A DNA stretch of 64,000 nt from JANQOH01 sp965201155 (GTDB lineage Bacteria; Pseudomonadota; Alphaproteobacteria; UBA7887), in the NCBI GenBank assembly GCA_965201155.1, contig OZ241752.1, positions 1,054,001-1,118,000 on the forward strand, read 5' to 3'. Under the pieces are notes generated by a model. The model made no database searches. It was not told the origin of the DNA and saw nothing but the letters and a program-made list of their open reading frames with translations. Position numbers and translations under genes: made by a program. Position 1 is the first letter of the stretch; each line of letters starts with the position of its first letter. Of the stretch, positions 8,843 to 18,900 are shown in pieces.

Positions 8843-10126
8843 GGGAGGTTCTCAAAATCGCCCACTTTTCTCATTTATGTGGTATAGTCCGGGTTGTTGT
8901 CTCGGGAGGCGGATTTGATGGGCCTGCCGGGTTTTTTCGATCTTGAAGAACGGTTCGCAAAGCTTGACGGATTGGGCGATCCGTTGGCGAAGCTGTCCGG
9001 TTCTGTGAACTGGGAAGGGTTTCGCCCGGCGCTGGACGCGGCACTGTCGAAGCCGCGCAAGAGCAATGCCGGTCGCAGGGAATACGACCGGGTTCTCATG
9101 TTCCGGGTTCTGGTCTTGCAGCAAATGTACAACCTGAGCGACGACCAGACGGAGTTCCAGATCCGGGACCGCTATTCGTTCGCCCGGTTCCTGGGGCTGC
9201 ATCCCGAGGATACGGTGCCCGATGCAAAGACCATCTGGCGGTTTCGGGAGAACCTGAAACTCGCGGAGGCGTTTGACAGCCTGTTTTCGGAACTGTCCTC
9301 GCAGATTGAGGGCCAGGGCTATGTGGCGCGCAGGGGACAGATCGTGGATGCGAGCTTTGTGAAGGCGCCGCGTCAACGCAACAGCCGCGACGAGAACGCA
9401 CAGGTGAAGGCGGGGAAGGTTCCGTCCGAATGGTCGCAGAAGAAGCGCCGTCACAAGGACACCGACGCACGCTGGACGCGCAAGAGAAATGAAACCCATT
9501 ACGGATACAAGAACCACATCAGCGTGGACCGTGCGTATCGTCTTGTCCGTCGCTGGGAGGCGAGCGATGCGGCGTGTCACGACAGCAAGATGTTCGAACA
9601 GGTGCTTGATGAGACGAATACCAGTGGCGCCGTCTGGGCCGACAGTGCCTACAGCAGTCGCCACCATGAGGCGGTTGCTGGCCGAACGAGGCTGGCGCAG
9701 CCACATTCACCGCAAGGGGCATCGCAACCGCCCCTTGCCTGTGCGCTCCCAGGAAGCCAACCGCAAGCGTTCGAAGGTGCGTGCGGTCGTCGAACATGTC
9801 TTTGCTCAACACGAAGCGATGGGCGGCAAGCGGGTCAGGACTATCGGCATGGTCCGGGCACGCTTCAAGATCGGCATGATGAACCTGGTGTACAACCTGC
9901 GCCGGCTTGTCTGGCTGCGGGCGAACCACCGGCCCCTCTGCTGCGACAGGGTTCAATAGAATGCCGAACACGGGGGGCCTATGTGCCCTGTGAACCGTTT
10001 CAGGCTCTCCAACCGCTGTCGGGAACCGTTTTCCCCACCTGATCCGTAGTTCCACGGACTCTTTCATCCCCACAAAACCGACAAATCAACCAAGGAAAAC
10101 AAAAAATCAAATTACGAGAGCCTCCC
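8843..10126 (+). mobile_element. IS5-family insertion element
   Basis: Terminal inverted repeats GGGAGGTTCTC (from 8843) and GGGAGGCTCTC (reverse complement ending 10126) bracket a transposase gene. Length is about 1.28 kb. The left end is 21 bp from the start codon of the WYL gene; the right end cuts into the gene that follows the helicase. I could not identify a convincing target-site duplication, so a deletion may have accompanied insertion. Confidence 0.8.
8918..9959 (+). pseudogene. IS5-family transposase with +1 frameshift
   Basis: Starts at ATG 8918 with GGGAGGCGG upstream. The N-terminal half has the IS5-type DUF772 region and the first catalytic aspartate (GQIVDASF); the second aspartate is in VWADSAYSS. 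At about 9655-9665 the sense passes to the next frame, which continues with LLAERGWRSHIHRKG and the glutamate region VEHVFAQHEAMGG to a stop at 9959. In the original frame the C terminus is nonsense-like. It is most simply a decayed copy; a programmed shift of the kind seen in some IS5 subgroups would normally lie elsewhere. Confidence 0.75.
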
Positions 10127-10256
10127 TTGCGACGGTCGCTCGGGCTTGCTTCTCCAAAGCATCTCGCAGCCGACGCAGTCGATCTTTCGTTAGTGATGAA
10201 AGCGCATCCCCCAGCGTCGCGTTCCCACGCGAGCGCCTTGCTCGATCCTGTTTCAC
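10107..10256 (-). pseudogene. 5' stub of a gene cut by the IS5-type element
   Basis: A GTG at 10256 overlaps the helicase stop by 4 bp (GTGA). It begins a frame of about 43 plausible codons, including ALSSLTKDRLRRLRDALEKQ, before entering the IS and stopping at 10107. The overlap and codon pattern say that a further operon gene existed; its remainder is not found on the other side of the IS. Product unknown. Confidence 0.6.
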
Positions 10257-13200
10257 GGGCTTATCTCCCCGTTCGGCGGCTTGGCGTCTACTTGCAGGAA
10301 CAGGCAGCCGATATCGGATTCTTCCGGTATCATCGCGCGCTGCTCATTCATCTCGCTTTCTCGCAAATCCCTGGCCTGACGCAGCTTTTCAATTCTCTCT
10401 CCCTGCGCAGCGGAAAGATTTTTCAGATTGGCGGCTCTTCTGTTGTCTCCCTTGTCTTCCGCTTCCGCCGCTTTTTCGCGCAGGTTTCTCTGTTGTTCGC
10501 GCAGCATGTCGATCCTGTTTTCAAAATGCCGAAACAGAGATCGACGCCGGATAGAGATACGGTCCTCGATCTCCGCTTCGGCCTGCTTCAGAAATTCTCC
10601 GTACCGCCGGTCGAGGGCGGGCTGAACCACATTCCTGAGTGCTCTGCATGCGTCTTCCAGCCGCGGGTGCATGGCGGCGTTCAGCATGGGGCGGGCGTGT
10701 TCCGCGGCACCAACCATCACCTGCTCAGCGAGTTCGGCTCTCATCAGCTCGCCTGTTGCGACATCGGCTCCCGCGTATCCGATCAAGGCTTTCGCCATCG
10801 TACCGGCCGCATCACTGCCGCTGGACCAGCGACGGGCACCAAGCACATAGAGGCCCGGCACGCATCCCGCAGGCAACATGTCCACAACCATCTTCGCCGC
10901 CACAGCCTGCGCATCGCGGGCAGTGTCGTCCTTGAGGTCTCGCTCGGCAGCAAACCGGACCAACGGATGCAATTGCGAGATGTGTTCGACCCTGCTGCCC
11001 TGTCGGACCACCGACGAGGTGAAGCGGTATCGCTGCTGCGGCTCGCCGCTCAGCAGACGAGTTTGGCCCTTGAGGCGATGGCGGACAAGGAACGCCCGCA
11101 ATTCCGCGGCACATTCGGGGGACAGCATGATGCGATAAGTGTCCGACCCGGCAGGGCTCGTTTCGATGATACTCCCCGGAAAGTCTTTCCGCACACGGTC
11201 CCGCACATAGATCAGGATATCGTCTTTACTGAGCCAACGATTCCGGTCTCGGCTCTCCGTGATGCGTTCGAGAATGTAGTCGCCGTGCTGCACCAGGGAA
11301 CCCGCCTCGGCCTCAAGCTGGTCCTCCTCCCGCCTCTTGTTCTCCAGCGCCCGGGCCGTCTGGTCGATCACTTCTTCCTTCTGCTTGTCAGTAAGCGTGG
11401 GATCAATCAGCTTCATCGTCATTTCGCGGATCGGCTTACCCAGGATTGCCTCCATTTCCCCCAATGCCCGCTGCCCGATCCGGAGCCGCTCGTAAAGCCG
11501 CTCGTAGATGCGCTTGTCGATCGTCTGGTCATAGATCAGGTTCAGGACGGTCACCTTGTCCTGCTTCTGACCCAACCGGTCCACACGGCCGATACGCTGT
11601 TCAAGGCGCATCGGATTCCATGGCAGGTCGTAGTTCACGACAACGGAGCTGAACTGAAGGTCGACACCCTCGCTACCGACTTCCGAGGAGAGAAGGACAC
11701 GGACATCCTCAGCGGTTTCGAACCGCGCGAGAATTTCCGCACGCGGCCGCGTGACGCTGCCGTGCAGCAACTCTGTTCCAATTCCCTTCTCGCGAAGCCG
11801 CCTCTCGAGATAGTGCAAGGTTGGTTTGAAGCTGGAAAACACGATGATTTTCGCGTCAGCTTCGATTTCCCAGAACTGCCGCAGTTCGCGGATCAGGAGA
11901 TCAAATTTGGTGTCGATTTCGCAAAGACGGGCCGTCATATCGAGGGCGCGCGCGCGCTCCGCGATTTGTGCAACGAGCGGACGCCCGTCGACCGAACGGT
12001 CCTGAAGGTCCTGGTCGTCCTCCTCGATTTCCTCGTCCAGGGCATCCCCCATACGGGACCAATATCCTGAGGCCGCGGCGAAGCTTGACGTCAGAAGCCG
12101 TTGCGGCATGGAAAGCAGAAAGGGCGCATTCGCATCCCGCATCAAGGCATAGTTGCGGACAACCCCGGAAATCTCATCGTAAAAGCGTCTCTCGTCAGGC
12201 AACATCTCCAGAACGGACGCCTTGGGTTCGCGAACGACGCGGAACGCCTGCACGTCCCGACGCCGGGTACGTGTCACATAGTTAGCCAACTGATTGACCC
12301 GTTCCAGACGCGCCGCCATTTCGGATCGCCAGGACGGACCCGAATTCGTTCCCGACAACTCTTGTTGAATCAGAGACAGAGCCCTGCTTTCTCGCAGGAT
12401 TTCGTGGTTCTGTGCTTCTTCCAGCCGCTCGCGAATCCGGGCTACCGGGCCGGCGCGCAGCAACATGTCACGAGCAGCGACTATAGGCGCATTCGCCGCG
12501 ATCAGTTCGTTGAGCGTCGTGTCGAACTCAAAGGTATCGGGGTCAACCATCGTCAGCAGCGAGTGCAGGTCGCGGTTGCGCAGATGGATCGGGGTTGCCG
12601 ACAGGAACAAGCGGTGGCTTGCCGCGGCGTTAGCCAACTGGCCGAATTGGTTCAGCAATGTCTTGGGATTGCGCATATGATGCGCTTCATCGACCACGAG
12701 AAGATCGATCAGCGGCTCGTCGTCACCTACTTCGTCGAGAAACCGCGCCAGTTCGCGCCGGGCGGAGCCGGTTCTGCTTTCACTTTCAGTTTCATGTTCA
12801 TCCCATCCGCTGGGCGGACGCAGTCCCTGCATGCTGCAAATCAGGGCGTAGCCTCGTTCGGTCTCGCGCGAACGCTTCAATGCCGCGAGGACCATTCCGG
12901 CATCCGCGATCCGAGCCTCGACACCAAAACGCCGGGAAAGCTCGTCCTCCCATTTCTGGCACAATGTCTTCGGGCATACGACCAGCAGGCGCTCGCAGCC
13001 GAGCCGGCCGCGTAGCTCTGTCCAGATGAGACCCGCCTCGATGGTCTTGCCGAGGCCGACCTCGTCGGCGATCAGCAAGGCCTCCGTCGGCGAATTCATC
13101 AGCTTGATGACGGGCTTGAACTGATAGGCGTAGAAGTCGGTTTCGGTCGCCTCCATGCTGTAGACCACATCGCTGAGCCTGCCGGTCACTCGCAGCCGAG

Positions 13201-13441
13201 CGAGGGTTTGGCGCAGCCAATCGGGTTCGACGAACCGGCCGTTCTCGAAGCGATTTTCGAGGCTTTCGGGTGCCTGGGGTACGGGTTCCAATGCGGAGAG
13301 CGGCAGCCATTTGGTCTGCCCGTCCGCGAACGTCACGGCTACCATCTGCGCGCCTGCGGCGCGCCTCTCACCCCCCTGCAGGATACCGGCCCGAAGCGGG
13401 TCCTTCTTCAGACGAACGAACGCGCCGGGCGGGATGCTCAT
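10253..13441 (-). CDS. SNF2/RapA-type DEAH helicase
   Basis: A 1062-residue helicase with Walker A DEVGLGKT (126-133), DEAH box VVDEAHHM (about 249-256), motif III SATPIHL, helicase C domain with SSEVGSEGVDLQF and motif VI QRIGRVDRLGQ, then a ~400-residue C-terminal region ending in a long charged coiled coil. This layout resembles RapA/HepA and the DISARM/Druantia-associated SNF2 proteins rather than chromatin remodellers. A SH3-like N terminus (FVRLKKDPLRAGI) is compatible with that. It is the first gene of a leftward operon; the second gene is an IS-truncated stub. A role in DNA defence is inferred from domain type and neighbours. Confidence 0.85.
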   Translation of the reverse strand: MSIPPGAFVRLKKDPLRAGILQGGERRAAGAQMVAVTFADGQTKWLPLSALEPVPQAPESLENRFENGRFVEPDWLRQTLARLRVTGRLSDVVYSMEATETDFYAYQFKPVIKLMNSPTEALLIADEVGLGKTIEAGLIWTELRGRLGCERLLVVCPKTLCQKWEDELSRRFGVEARIADAGMVLAALKRSRETERGYALICSMQGLRPPSGWDEHETESESRTGSARRELARFLDEVGDDEPLIDLLVVDEAHHMRNPKTLLNQFGQLANAAASHRLFLSATPIHLRNRDLHSLLTMVDPDTFEFDTTLNELIAANAPIVAARDMLLRAGPVARIRERLEEAQNHEILRESRALSLIQQELSGTNSGPSWRSEMAARLERVNQLANYVTRTRRRDVQAFRVVREPKASVLEMLPDERRFYDEISGVVRNYALMRDANAPFLLSMPQRLLTSSFAAASGYWSRMGDALDEEIEEDDQDLQDRSVDGRPLVAQIAERARALDMTARLCEIDTKFDLLIRELRQFWEIEADAKIIVFSSFKPTLHYLERRLREKGIGTELLHGSVTRPRAEILARFETAEDVRVLLSSEVGSEGVDLQFSSVVVNYDLPWNPMRLEQRIGRVDRLGQKQDKVTVLNLIYDQTIDKRIYERLYERLRIGQRALGEMEAILGKPIREMTMKLIDPTLTDKQKEEVIDQTARALENKRREEDQLEAEAGSLVQHGDYILERITESRDRNRWLSKDDILIYVRDRVRKDFPGSIIETSPAGSDTYRIMLSPECAAELRAFLVRHRLKGQTRLLSGEPQQRYRFTSSVVRQGSRVEHISQLHPLVRFAAERDLKDDTARDAQAVAAKMVVDMLPAGCVPGLYVLGARRWSSGSDAAGTMAKALIGYAGADVATGELMRAELAEQVMVGAAEHARPMLNAAMHPRLEDACRALRNVVQPALDRRYGEFLKQAEAEIEDRISIRRRSLFRHFENRIDMLREQQRNLREKAAEAEDKGDNRRAANLKNLSAAQGERIEKLRQARDLRESEMNEQRAMIPEESDIGCLFLQVDAKPPNGEISP

Positions 13442-13660
13442 ATGACGGCAAACAGAGCGCCGCGTGGGTCTCGCTTACGATGCAGCGAGCGCTTTGCGCG
13501 ATATCTGTGGCGCTTCCCCAAGCCCGGCATTTTCTGCGCTCAGAATACTGTGGTTCCGGCGACCAGAATGGTGTTGTTATGGTGTTGGATCATTGTTGAA
13601 GCGAAGAGCGACTTCACGAGAAACTCGCTTAAAAAGGCTAATATCTTCAACAGACTGAAA

Positions 13661-13705
<45 letters not shown>

Positions 13706-13835
13706 TTTCGATACTATCACATGACAGAACTGCGCTGGATTGCGCTGTAATTCGATAAATCATTTATTTACAGTCTGTTGTATCGTCCTCCCTATGAAAG
13801 ACTTGCGCTCCGATACGCCCCGTTTCGAATGAAAA

Positions 13836-13855
13836 TGTTTGCCAATAGTTTGCCA
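13836..13855 (+). repeat. Integrase arm-type site (copy 1)
   Basis: TGTTTGCCAATAGTTTGCCA contains two GTTTGCCA words spaced by 3 bp. The identical 20-mer stands near the other proposed end of the element. It lies in the leader between the att core and the integrase start. Confidence 0.55.
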
Positions 13856-13897
13856 TGGTGCCATAAGGGGTCAATCCTGTCAACGCTGAAACCTGTC

Positions 13898-15094
13898 ATG
13901 ACAAACCGCATCCCCCGCCTCACCAAACGCTCCGTCGATGCCGTCAAGGCCAATGGCGCCGATGCCGTCTACTGGGACGGGGAACTGACCGGCTTCGGCC
14001 TCCGGGTCCGCAAGTCGGGGCGCAAGTCCTATGTCGTGCAGACCCGTGTCGATGGCAAGCTGCGCTGGTTCACTGTCGGCGCTCACGGACCGATGACGCC
14101 GGACGAGGCGCGCGGACAGGCCCTGGAGATTCTTGCGGCTGCGAGGAAGGGTATCGATCCCCGGAGCGATGCCGCACGCAAGGAAGCGGAGCCGACCATG
14201 GCCGATCTCGGCCGACGGTTCCTCAAGGAATATGTCCCGGACCATTGCAAGCCGAGCACGCAACAGGAATATCACCGCTCGGTAAGACTGTTCATCGATC
14301 CCGTGGTCGGAGACCTGTCGGTGTCCGGGATCGCGCGCAAGGACATCGCGGCGCTGCATCACGGCATGCGTGACAAGCCCTATCAGGCGAACCGGACGCT
14401 GGGCGTGCTGTCGAAGATGTTCTCCTTGGCCGAGGTCTGGGGCTGGCGCCCGGACGGCACCAACCCGTGCCGGCATGTGAAGCGCTACAAGGAGCACCAA
14501 CGCGAGCGGTTTCTGTCGGAGGAGGAGACGGCACGGCTCGGCGCGGTCCTGCGGGAAGTGGAGGACGAGATGCCATCGGCGGTAGCAGCGTTCCGTCTGC
14601 TGCTGCTCACGGGCTGCCGGATGTCGGAGATCCGCGACCTGCGCTGGGAGCATGTGAAGGCGGACTGCATCGAGCTTCCCGATGCCAAGACGGGAGGCCG
14701 CGCGGTGCCGCTGGGGCCGGAGGCTCGGGCGGTGCTCGATGCGATCCCGCGCGAGGACGGTAACCCGTGGGTGATCGCGGGCAAGCTCCCAGGGACCCAT
14801 CTTACCGACCTTCAACGTCCTTGGCGACGTATCCGCAAACGGGCCGAGCTCGAAGATGTTCGCATCCACGATCTGCGCCATTCCTTCGCGTCGCGGGCAC
14901 TGGCGCTCGGCGAAAGCCTGACCATGATCGGGAAACTGCTCGGTCACACCCAGGTGCAGACCACCGCGCGCTACGCCCACCTCGCCCGTGACTCCATCCG
15001 GAACGCCGCCTCGCGCATCACTGGAAGCATCGGCGGGAATCTGAAGGGCGAGAGCGAAAGCGAGACTGCCGACCCTGACCACTCCCAAATTTGA
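13898..15094 (+). CDS. int: Tyrosine site-specific integrase (DUF4102-type)
   Basis: About 398 residues from the ATG at 13898 (chosen because the Arm-DNA-binding domain begins right there with NRIPRLTKRSVDAVK; the longer frame upstream covers the arm sites). Domains in order: N-terminal arm-binding DUF4102 domain with FGLRVRKSGRKSYVVQ, core-binding SAM-like domain, catalytic domain. The catalytic residues are visible: R in LTGCRMSEI, H-x-x-R in HDLRHSFAS, H in LLGHTQVQTT and the tyrosine in ARYAHLA. It integrates the element into the tRNA-Met 3' end next to it and should be functional. Confidence 0.9.
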   Translation: MTNRIPRLTKRSVDAVKANGADAVYWDGELTGFGLRVRKSGRKSYVVQTRVDGKLRWFTVGAHGPMTPDEARGQALEILAAARKGIDPRSDAARKEAEPTMADLGRRFLKEYVPDHCKPSTQQEYHRSVRLFIDPVVGDLSVSGIARKDIAALHHGMRDKPYQANRTLGVLSKMFSLAEVWGWRPDGTNPCRHVKRYKEHQRERFLSEEETARLGAVLREVEDEMPSAVAAFRLLLLTGCRMSEIRDLRWEHVKADCIELPDAKTGGRAVPLGPEARAVLDAIPREDGNPWVIAGKLPGTHLTDLQRPWRRIRKRAELEDVRIHDLRHSFASRALALGESLTMIGKLLGHTQVQTTARYAHLARDSIRNAASRITGSIGGNLKGESESETADPDHSQI

Positions 15095-15330
15095 AGGGAG
15101 TTACCGGGCCCCCGTTGGCTCCTCCTGGCGAGGCGCCGGAATAGTTGGGAAACTTTCCTAGTCTGGACCTGACTGGTCGCACGCAGAGAATGCTGGTACA
15201 AGCCTCCGCCGACCTTATCGATATGATGGCCGGGGAAGGGACGCCTGACAGAAGCAAACGTGCTGGACAGGAAAACGGATAGCACGCTGGTGAAGATGGC
15301 GGGCACAAGTGCGAAACGGGAAGCAACGTC
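15095..15330. other. Intergenic; possible small remnant
   Basis: A short frame ending in a stop at about 15280 reads LVQASADLIDMMAGEG and looks like the end of a lost protein gene, but is too short to assign. The HicB gene follows. Confidence 0.25.
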
Positions 15331-15543
15331 ATGACCGAGATCATTTTCGAAGTTACCGAGGACGAGATCGACGGCGGCTATTCAGCCAGCGCATTAGGCT
15401 ATGGCATTCACACTCAGGGCTACTCGCTCGAAGAGCTCCGCTGCAACGTCAGGGAAGCTGTCGACTGCTACTTCGACGATACCATGCCGAGGCCCAAGTT
15501 GATTCGCTTGCACTTCGTGCGCGACGAGATCCTCGCGGCGTGA
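15331..15543 (+). CDS. HicB-like antitoxin
   Basis: 70 residues with the partial RNase-H-like HicB fold pattern: EVTEDEIDGGYSASALGYGI, then a helix LEELRCNVREAVDCYF. Such proteins neutralise HicA. The gene ends in TGA overlapping the GTG of the next gene by 4 bp, the usual antitoxin-toxin coupling in this HicBA arrangement (antitoxin first). No C-terminal ribbon-helix-helix is present, so DNA binding is uncertain. Confidence 0.75.
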   Translation: MTEIIFEVTEDEIDGGYSASALGYGIHTQGYSLEELRCNVREAVDCYFDDTMPRPKLIRLHFVRDEILAA

Positions 15544-15782
15544 AACTGCCTCGTAATGTCGATGGTCCGACCCTCCGGGCGGCGCTTCAACGTCTTGGTT
15601 ACAAAGCGGTACGGCAGCGCGGTTCTCACGTGCGAATGACAACGCATGTCAACGGCGAACATCACGAAGTTATTCCCTTGCACAAACCGATCGGTGTGAA
15701 GACCTTATCCAGCATCCTGAAGAGTGTTGCCCGACATCACGAAATAAGCGTTGAGACCCTTGTGCGTGAACTTGGCTTGTAA
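15540..15782 (+). CDS. hicA: HicA-like mRNA interferase toxin
   Basis: 80 residues starting at GTG 15540, in a GTGA overlap with hicB. The dsRBD-like HicA pattern is plain: LRAALQRLGYKAVRQRGSHVRM with the catalytic histidine in GSHVRM, then EVIPLHKPIGVKTLSSILKSV. HicA cleaves mRNA without needing the ribosome. As cargo near the integrase it probably stabilises the element. Confidence 0.8.
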   Translation: MKLPRNVDGPTLRAALQRLGYKAVRQRGSHVRMTTHVNGEHHEVIPLHKPIGVKTLSSILKSVARHHEISVETLVRELGL

Positions 15783-15951
15783 GTGGCCGACCACGCTGGA
15801 ACTCCCGCACCAACGACGATCGCCATGCCCGGCGTCTGACTCGTGAAGCATGATGTTCGTGACTTGTTCCGTATCGGAGAAACCGGTATGGGGAAGGCAT
15901 GGACAGGGGACATTCACCGAACAGGCTGTTCGTCGGAGACTGGTGCCGGCC

Positions 15952-18900
15952 ATGGTAGCGTCGATCGGGAAGATCGCGTCGTCGTCGCAGGGCGTGGGGT
16001 ATTTCGAGAAGGACGGCTACTACGCGCGCGACGATGCGGCACACCGCGAGGCGAGCGCCTGGGCGGGACGGGGCGCCGAAGCGCTGGGTCTCTCCGGTCC
16101 GGTTGCGCCGGAGGCATTCCGGAAAGTGCTCGAAGGCGAGGTGCCGGACGGGCGCCGGCTCGGACGCAAGGGGCCTGACGGCAGCATCTCGCACCGCCCG
16201 GGCCGCGATGTGACCCTGTCCGCCCCGAAGTCGGTATCCCTGATGGCGATGGTGGGCGGCGATGCGCGTATCGTCGAGGCGCATGACAAGGCGGTGAGCA
16301 CCACGCTCGGCTGGATCGAGAAGAACGCCGTCGAGACGCGGATGCGCGATGCCGCGACGGGGGCGATGGTGCGGACGGGGGACCAGAAGATGGTCGCCGC
16401 CTGCTTCCGGCACGACACGTCCCGCAATCTCGACCCACAGCTTCATACACACGCGGTTATCGCCAACATGGTCCAGGGCGGCGACGGCAAGTGGCGCACG
16501 ATGGTCGATGACGGCCTGTTTTCGGGCAAGATGGCGATCGGCGCGATCTACCGGGCGGAACTGGCGCAGGGCCTCCGGGGGCTGGGCTACGGGATCGAGA
16601 AGACGCACGCCGACGGACGGTTCGAGATCGCAGGCGTTGGACGCGAAGTCATCGAGGCCTTTTCGTCCCGCCGGGCCGAGATCGAGGCGGCAATGGCCGA
16701 ACGCGGCATGGGCGAGTCGAAGGACAACCCGCATCTGGCGGCGCGCGCGGCGCTGATGACACGGGCCGCGAAGCGCGATATCGACCGCGGGGAGCTCGGC
16801 CGCAGTTGGCAGCGCCAGGTGACGGAATTGGGATTTTCGGCGGCGACGGTCCGCGAGGCCGCCCGCCAGCGGGGCCAAAATATGTCGCCCGGCGCAGTTT
16901 CCAGCCCGGACAATGCCGCGAGGGTTGCGGTTTTGTGGGCAGTGGACCACCTGAGCGAACGGGAAGCGGTGTTCGGCCACAACGCCCTGCTGGCGGCGAC
17001 GCTTGCCGGCGAGCCGGGCGCGATCACCGTGGATGCCACCGAACGCGCGATCGCGGCGCTCGAACGCGATGACGGTCTTCATGCCGCACGGGGTCTCGAC
17101 CATGGCAGGCACTGGACGACGGATGCGGCGCTGGCGCGCGAGTCCGAGACCATCGCCCTGATGCGTGCGGGCCAGGGGGCGGAGAAGACGGTCATGCGCC
17201 GCTGGGTGGCGGAGACGAAACTGCACCGGGGCCGCCTCAACGAAGGCCAGAAGGAAGCGGTCGAGATGGTGCTCGCATCGACCGACCGGGTGGTCGGCGT
17301 GCAGGGTTACGCCGGCACCGGCAAGACGACGATGCTGAAACGCCTGCGCGTTCTTGCCGGCAGCCGGGGCTACAACGCCGTCGGCCTTGCGCCGTCGGCT
17401 TCGGCAGCGCGGACCCTCGAGACGGAATCGGGGATTTCGTCGGAGACCTTGCAGAAGTTTCTCGCGCGCCATGACGGCATTGCGCAGGGCCGTGGCACGG
17501 CTGAGGGGCTGCGCAGGCTCCGTGCGGTTCATGCGAAGACGATCCTTGTTGTCGATGAATCCTCGCTCGCGTCGAGCGAGCAGATGCGGAACCTGTTGCG
17601 GATCGCGACGGCGTTGCGCCTGCCGCGGGCGGTGCTGGTCGGCGACGCGAAGCAACTGGGCGCGGTCGAGGCCGGTAAGCCCTTTGCACAGTTGAGGGCC
17701 GCCGGGATGCAGACGGTGGTGATGGACGACATCCTCCGCCAGCGCGATGCCGAACTGAGGGCGGCGGTCAGGGCGAGCCTCACGGGCAACGTAAAGACCG
17801 CGTTCGCGAGGCTCGGCGACAATATCCGGCAGGTGGACCGCGCCGATCTCGGGGTCGAGACCGCGCAGCGCTGGCTGAGCCTGCCACGCGAACAACGGGA
17901 AAGCACCGGGGTGATCGCACCGACGCGGGCCTTGCGCGACGAGATCAACGCCACCATCCGCGCGGAACTGGTTGCCGAAGGCGCGATATCGGGACCGGCG
18001 ATACAGGGCGAGAAACTGGTTGCGCGCGGTCTCACCCGCGCCGAAATGGCGCGCGCCTCGAACTACACTGTCGGCGACACGGTGATCTTCACCCGCTCCT
18101 ACAAGCGGCTCGGGGTCGATAAAGGCGACGGACGGACGGTCGCGGGCGTCAACCGGCGCTGGGGCAATGTGCGCCTGGAGGATGGCAGGGGCAACACGGT
18201 GCTGTGGCAGCCGGAGCGCCTCGCTGCGGCGAAGGGCGGCGTGGAAGTCTACAGAAGCGAGGGCATTGAGCTTCGCGTCGGGGACCGGGTGCGGTTTACA
18301 CGCAACGATCCGGGTTCAGGACTGGTGAATGGGGAAACGGCAAGGGTAGACGCGATCGACCGGGACGGCGTTTGCTTCCGTCTCGAAGATGGTTCGGTCA
18401 AGCAATTCGGCCAACAGGATCCTCGGCTTCGGCATATCGACCATGCGTTCGCGGCGACGGTTCATTCGTTCCAGGGCCGTACAGTGGACCGGATTCTCGC
18501 TGCGATGCCCACAGGGAACCCGAAGCTGACCGACCAACGCGCGTTCTATGTTGCGATCAGCCGGGCACGGGATACGGCTGAACTGGTTACCGACGATGCC
18601 TGGAAGCTCGCCGACCAGCTCGAACGGGCAACAGGCGAGCGTGTCGCAGCGCTCGACGCGACGGCGAAACAGGCGGCCCATGAAGCCGTGTTCGGCCGTG
18701 AACCGGGTCACGACCGCAACGGCAATCTTGCGAGACCTGCCCGTGACGCGATGGATCGAGAGCCCGGAAGTGAGCGCGAGGCGCGCCGGGATCTCGGGCG
18801 CACGCATGGACCGCGCCACGAAATCGGGCGGATGCAGGACCGAGAGGCTTCGGAACGGAACGCCGGACGGACGCGAAGCGGTCTGGATTCTGGCGGAAAG

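Noticed and set aside
8852..9706. 284-codon minus-strand frame in the IS
   Set aside because: Antisense shadow of the transposase; starts and ends within the IS without motifs.
10127..12070. 647-codon plus-strand open frame
   Set aside because: Antisense to the RapA-type helicase, whose motifs are continuous over this range.
15670..17895. 741-codon minus-strand open frame
   Set aside because: Antisense to the MobF relaxase; low-complexity Arg/His composition.
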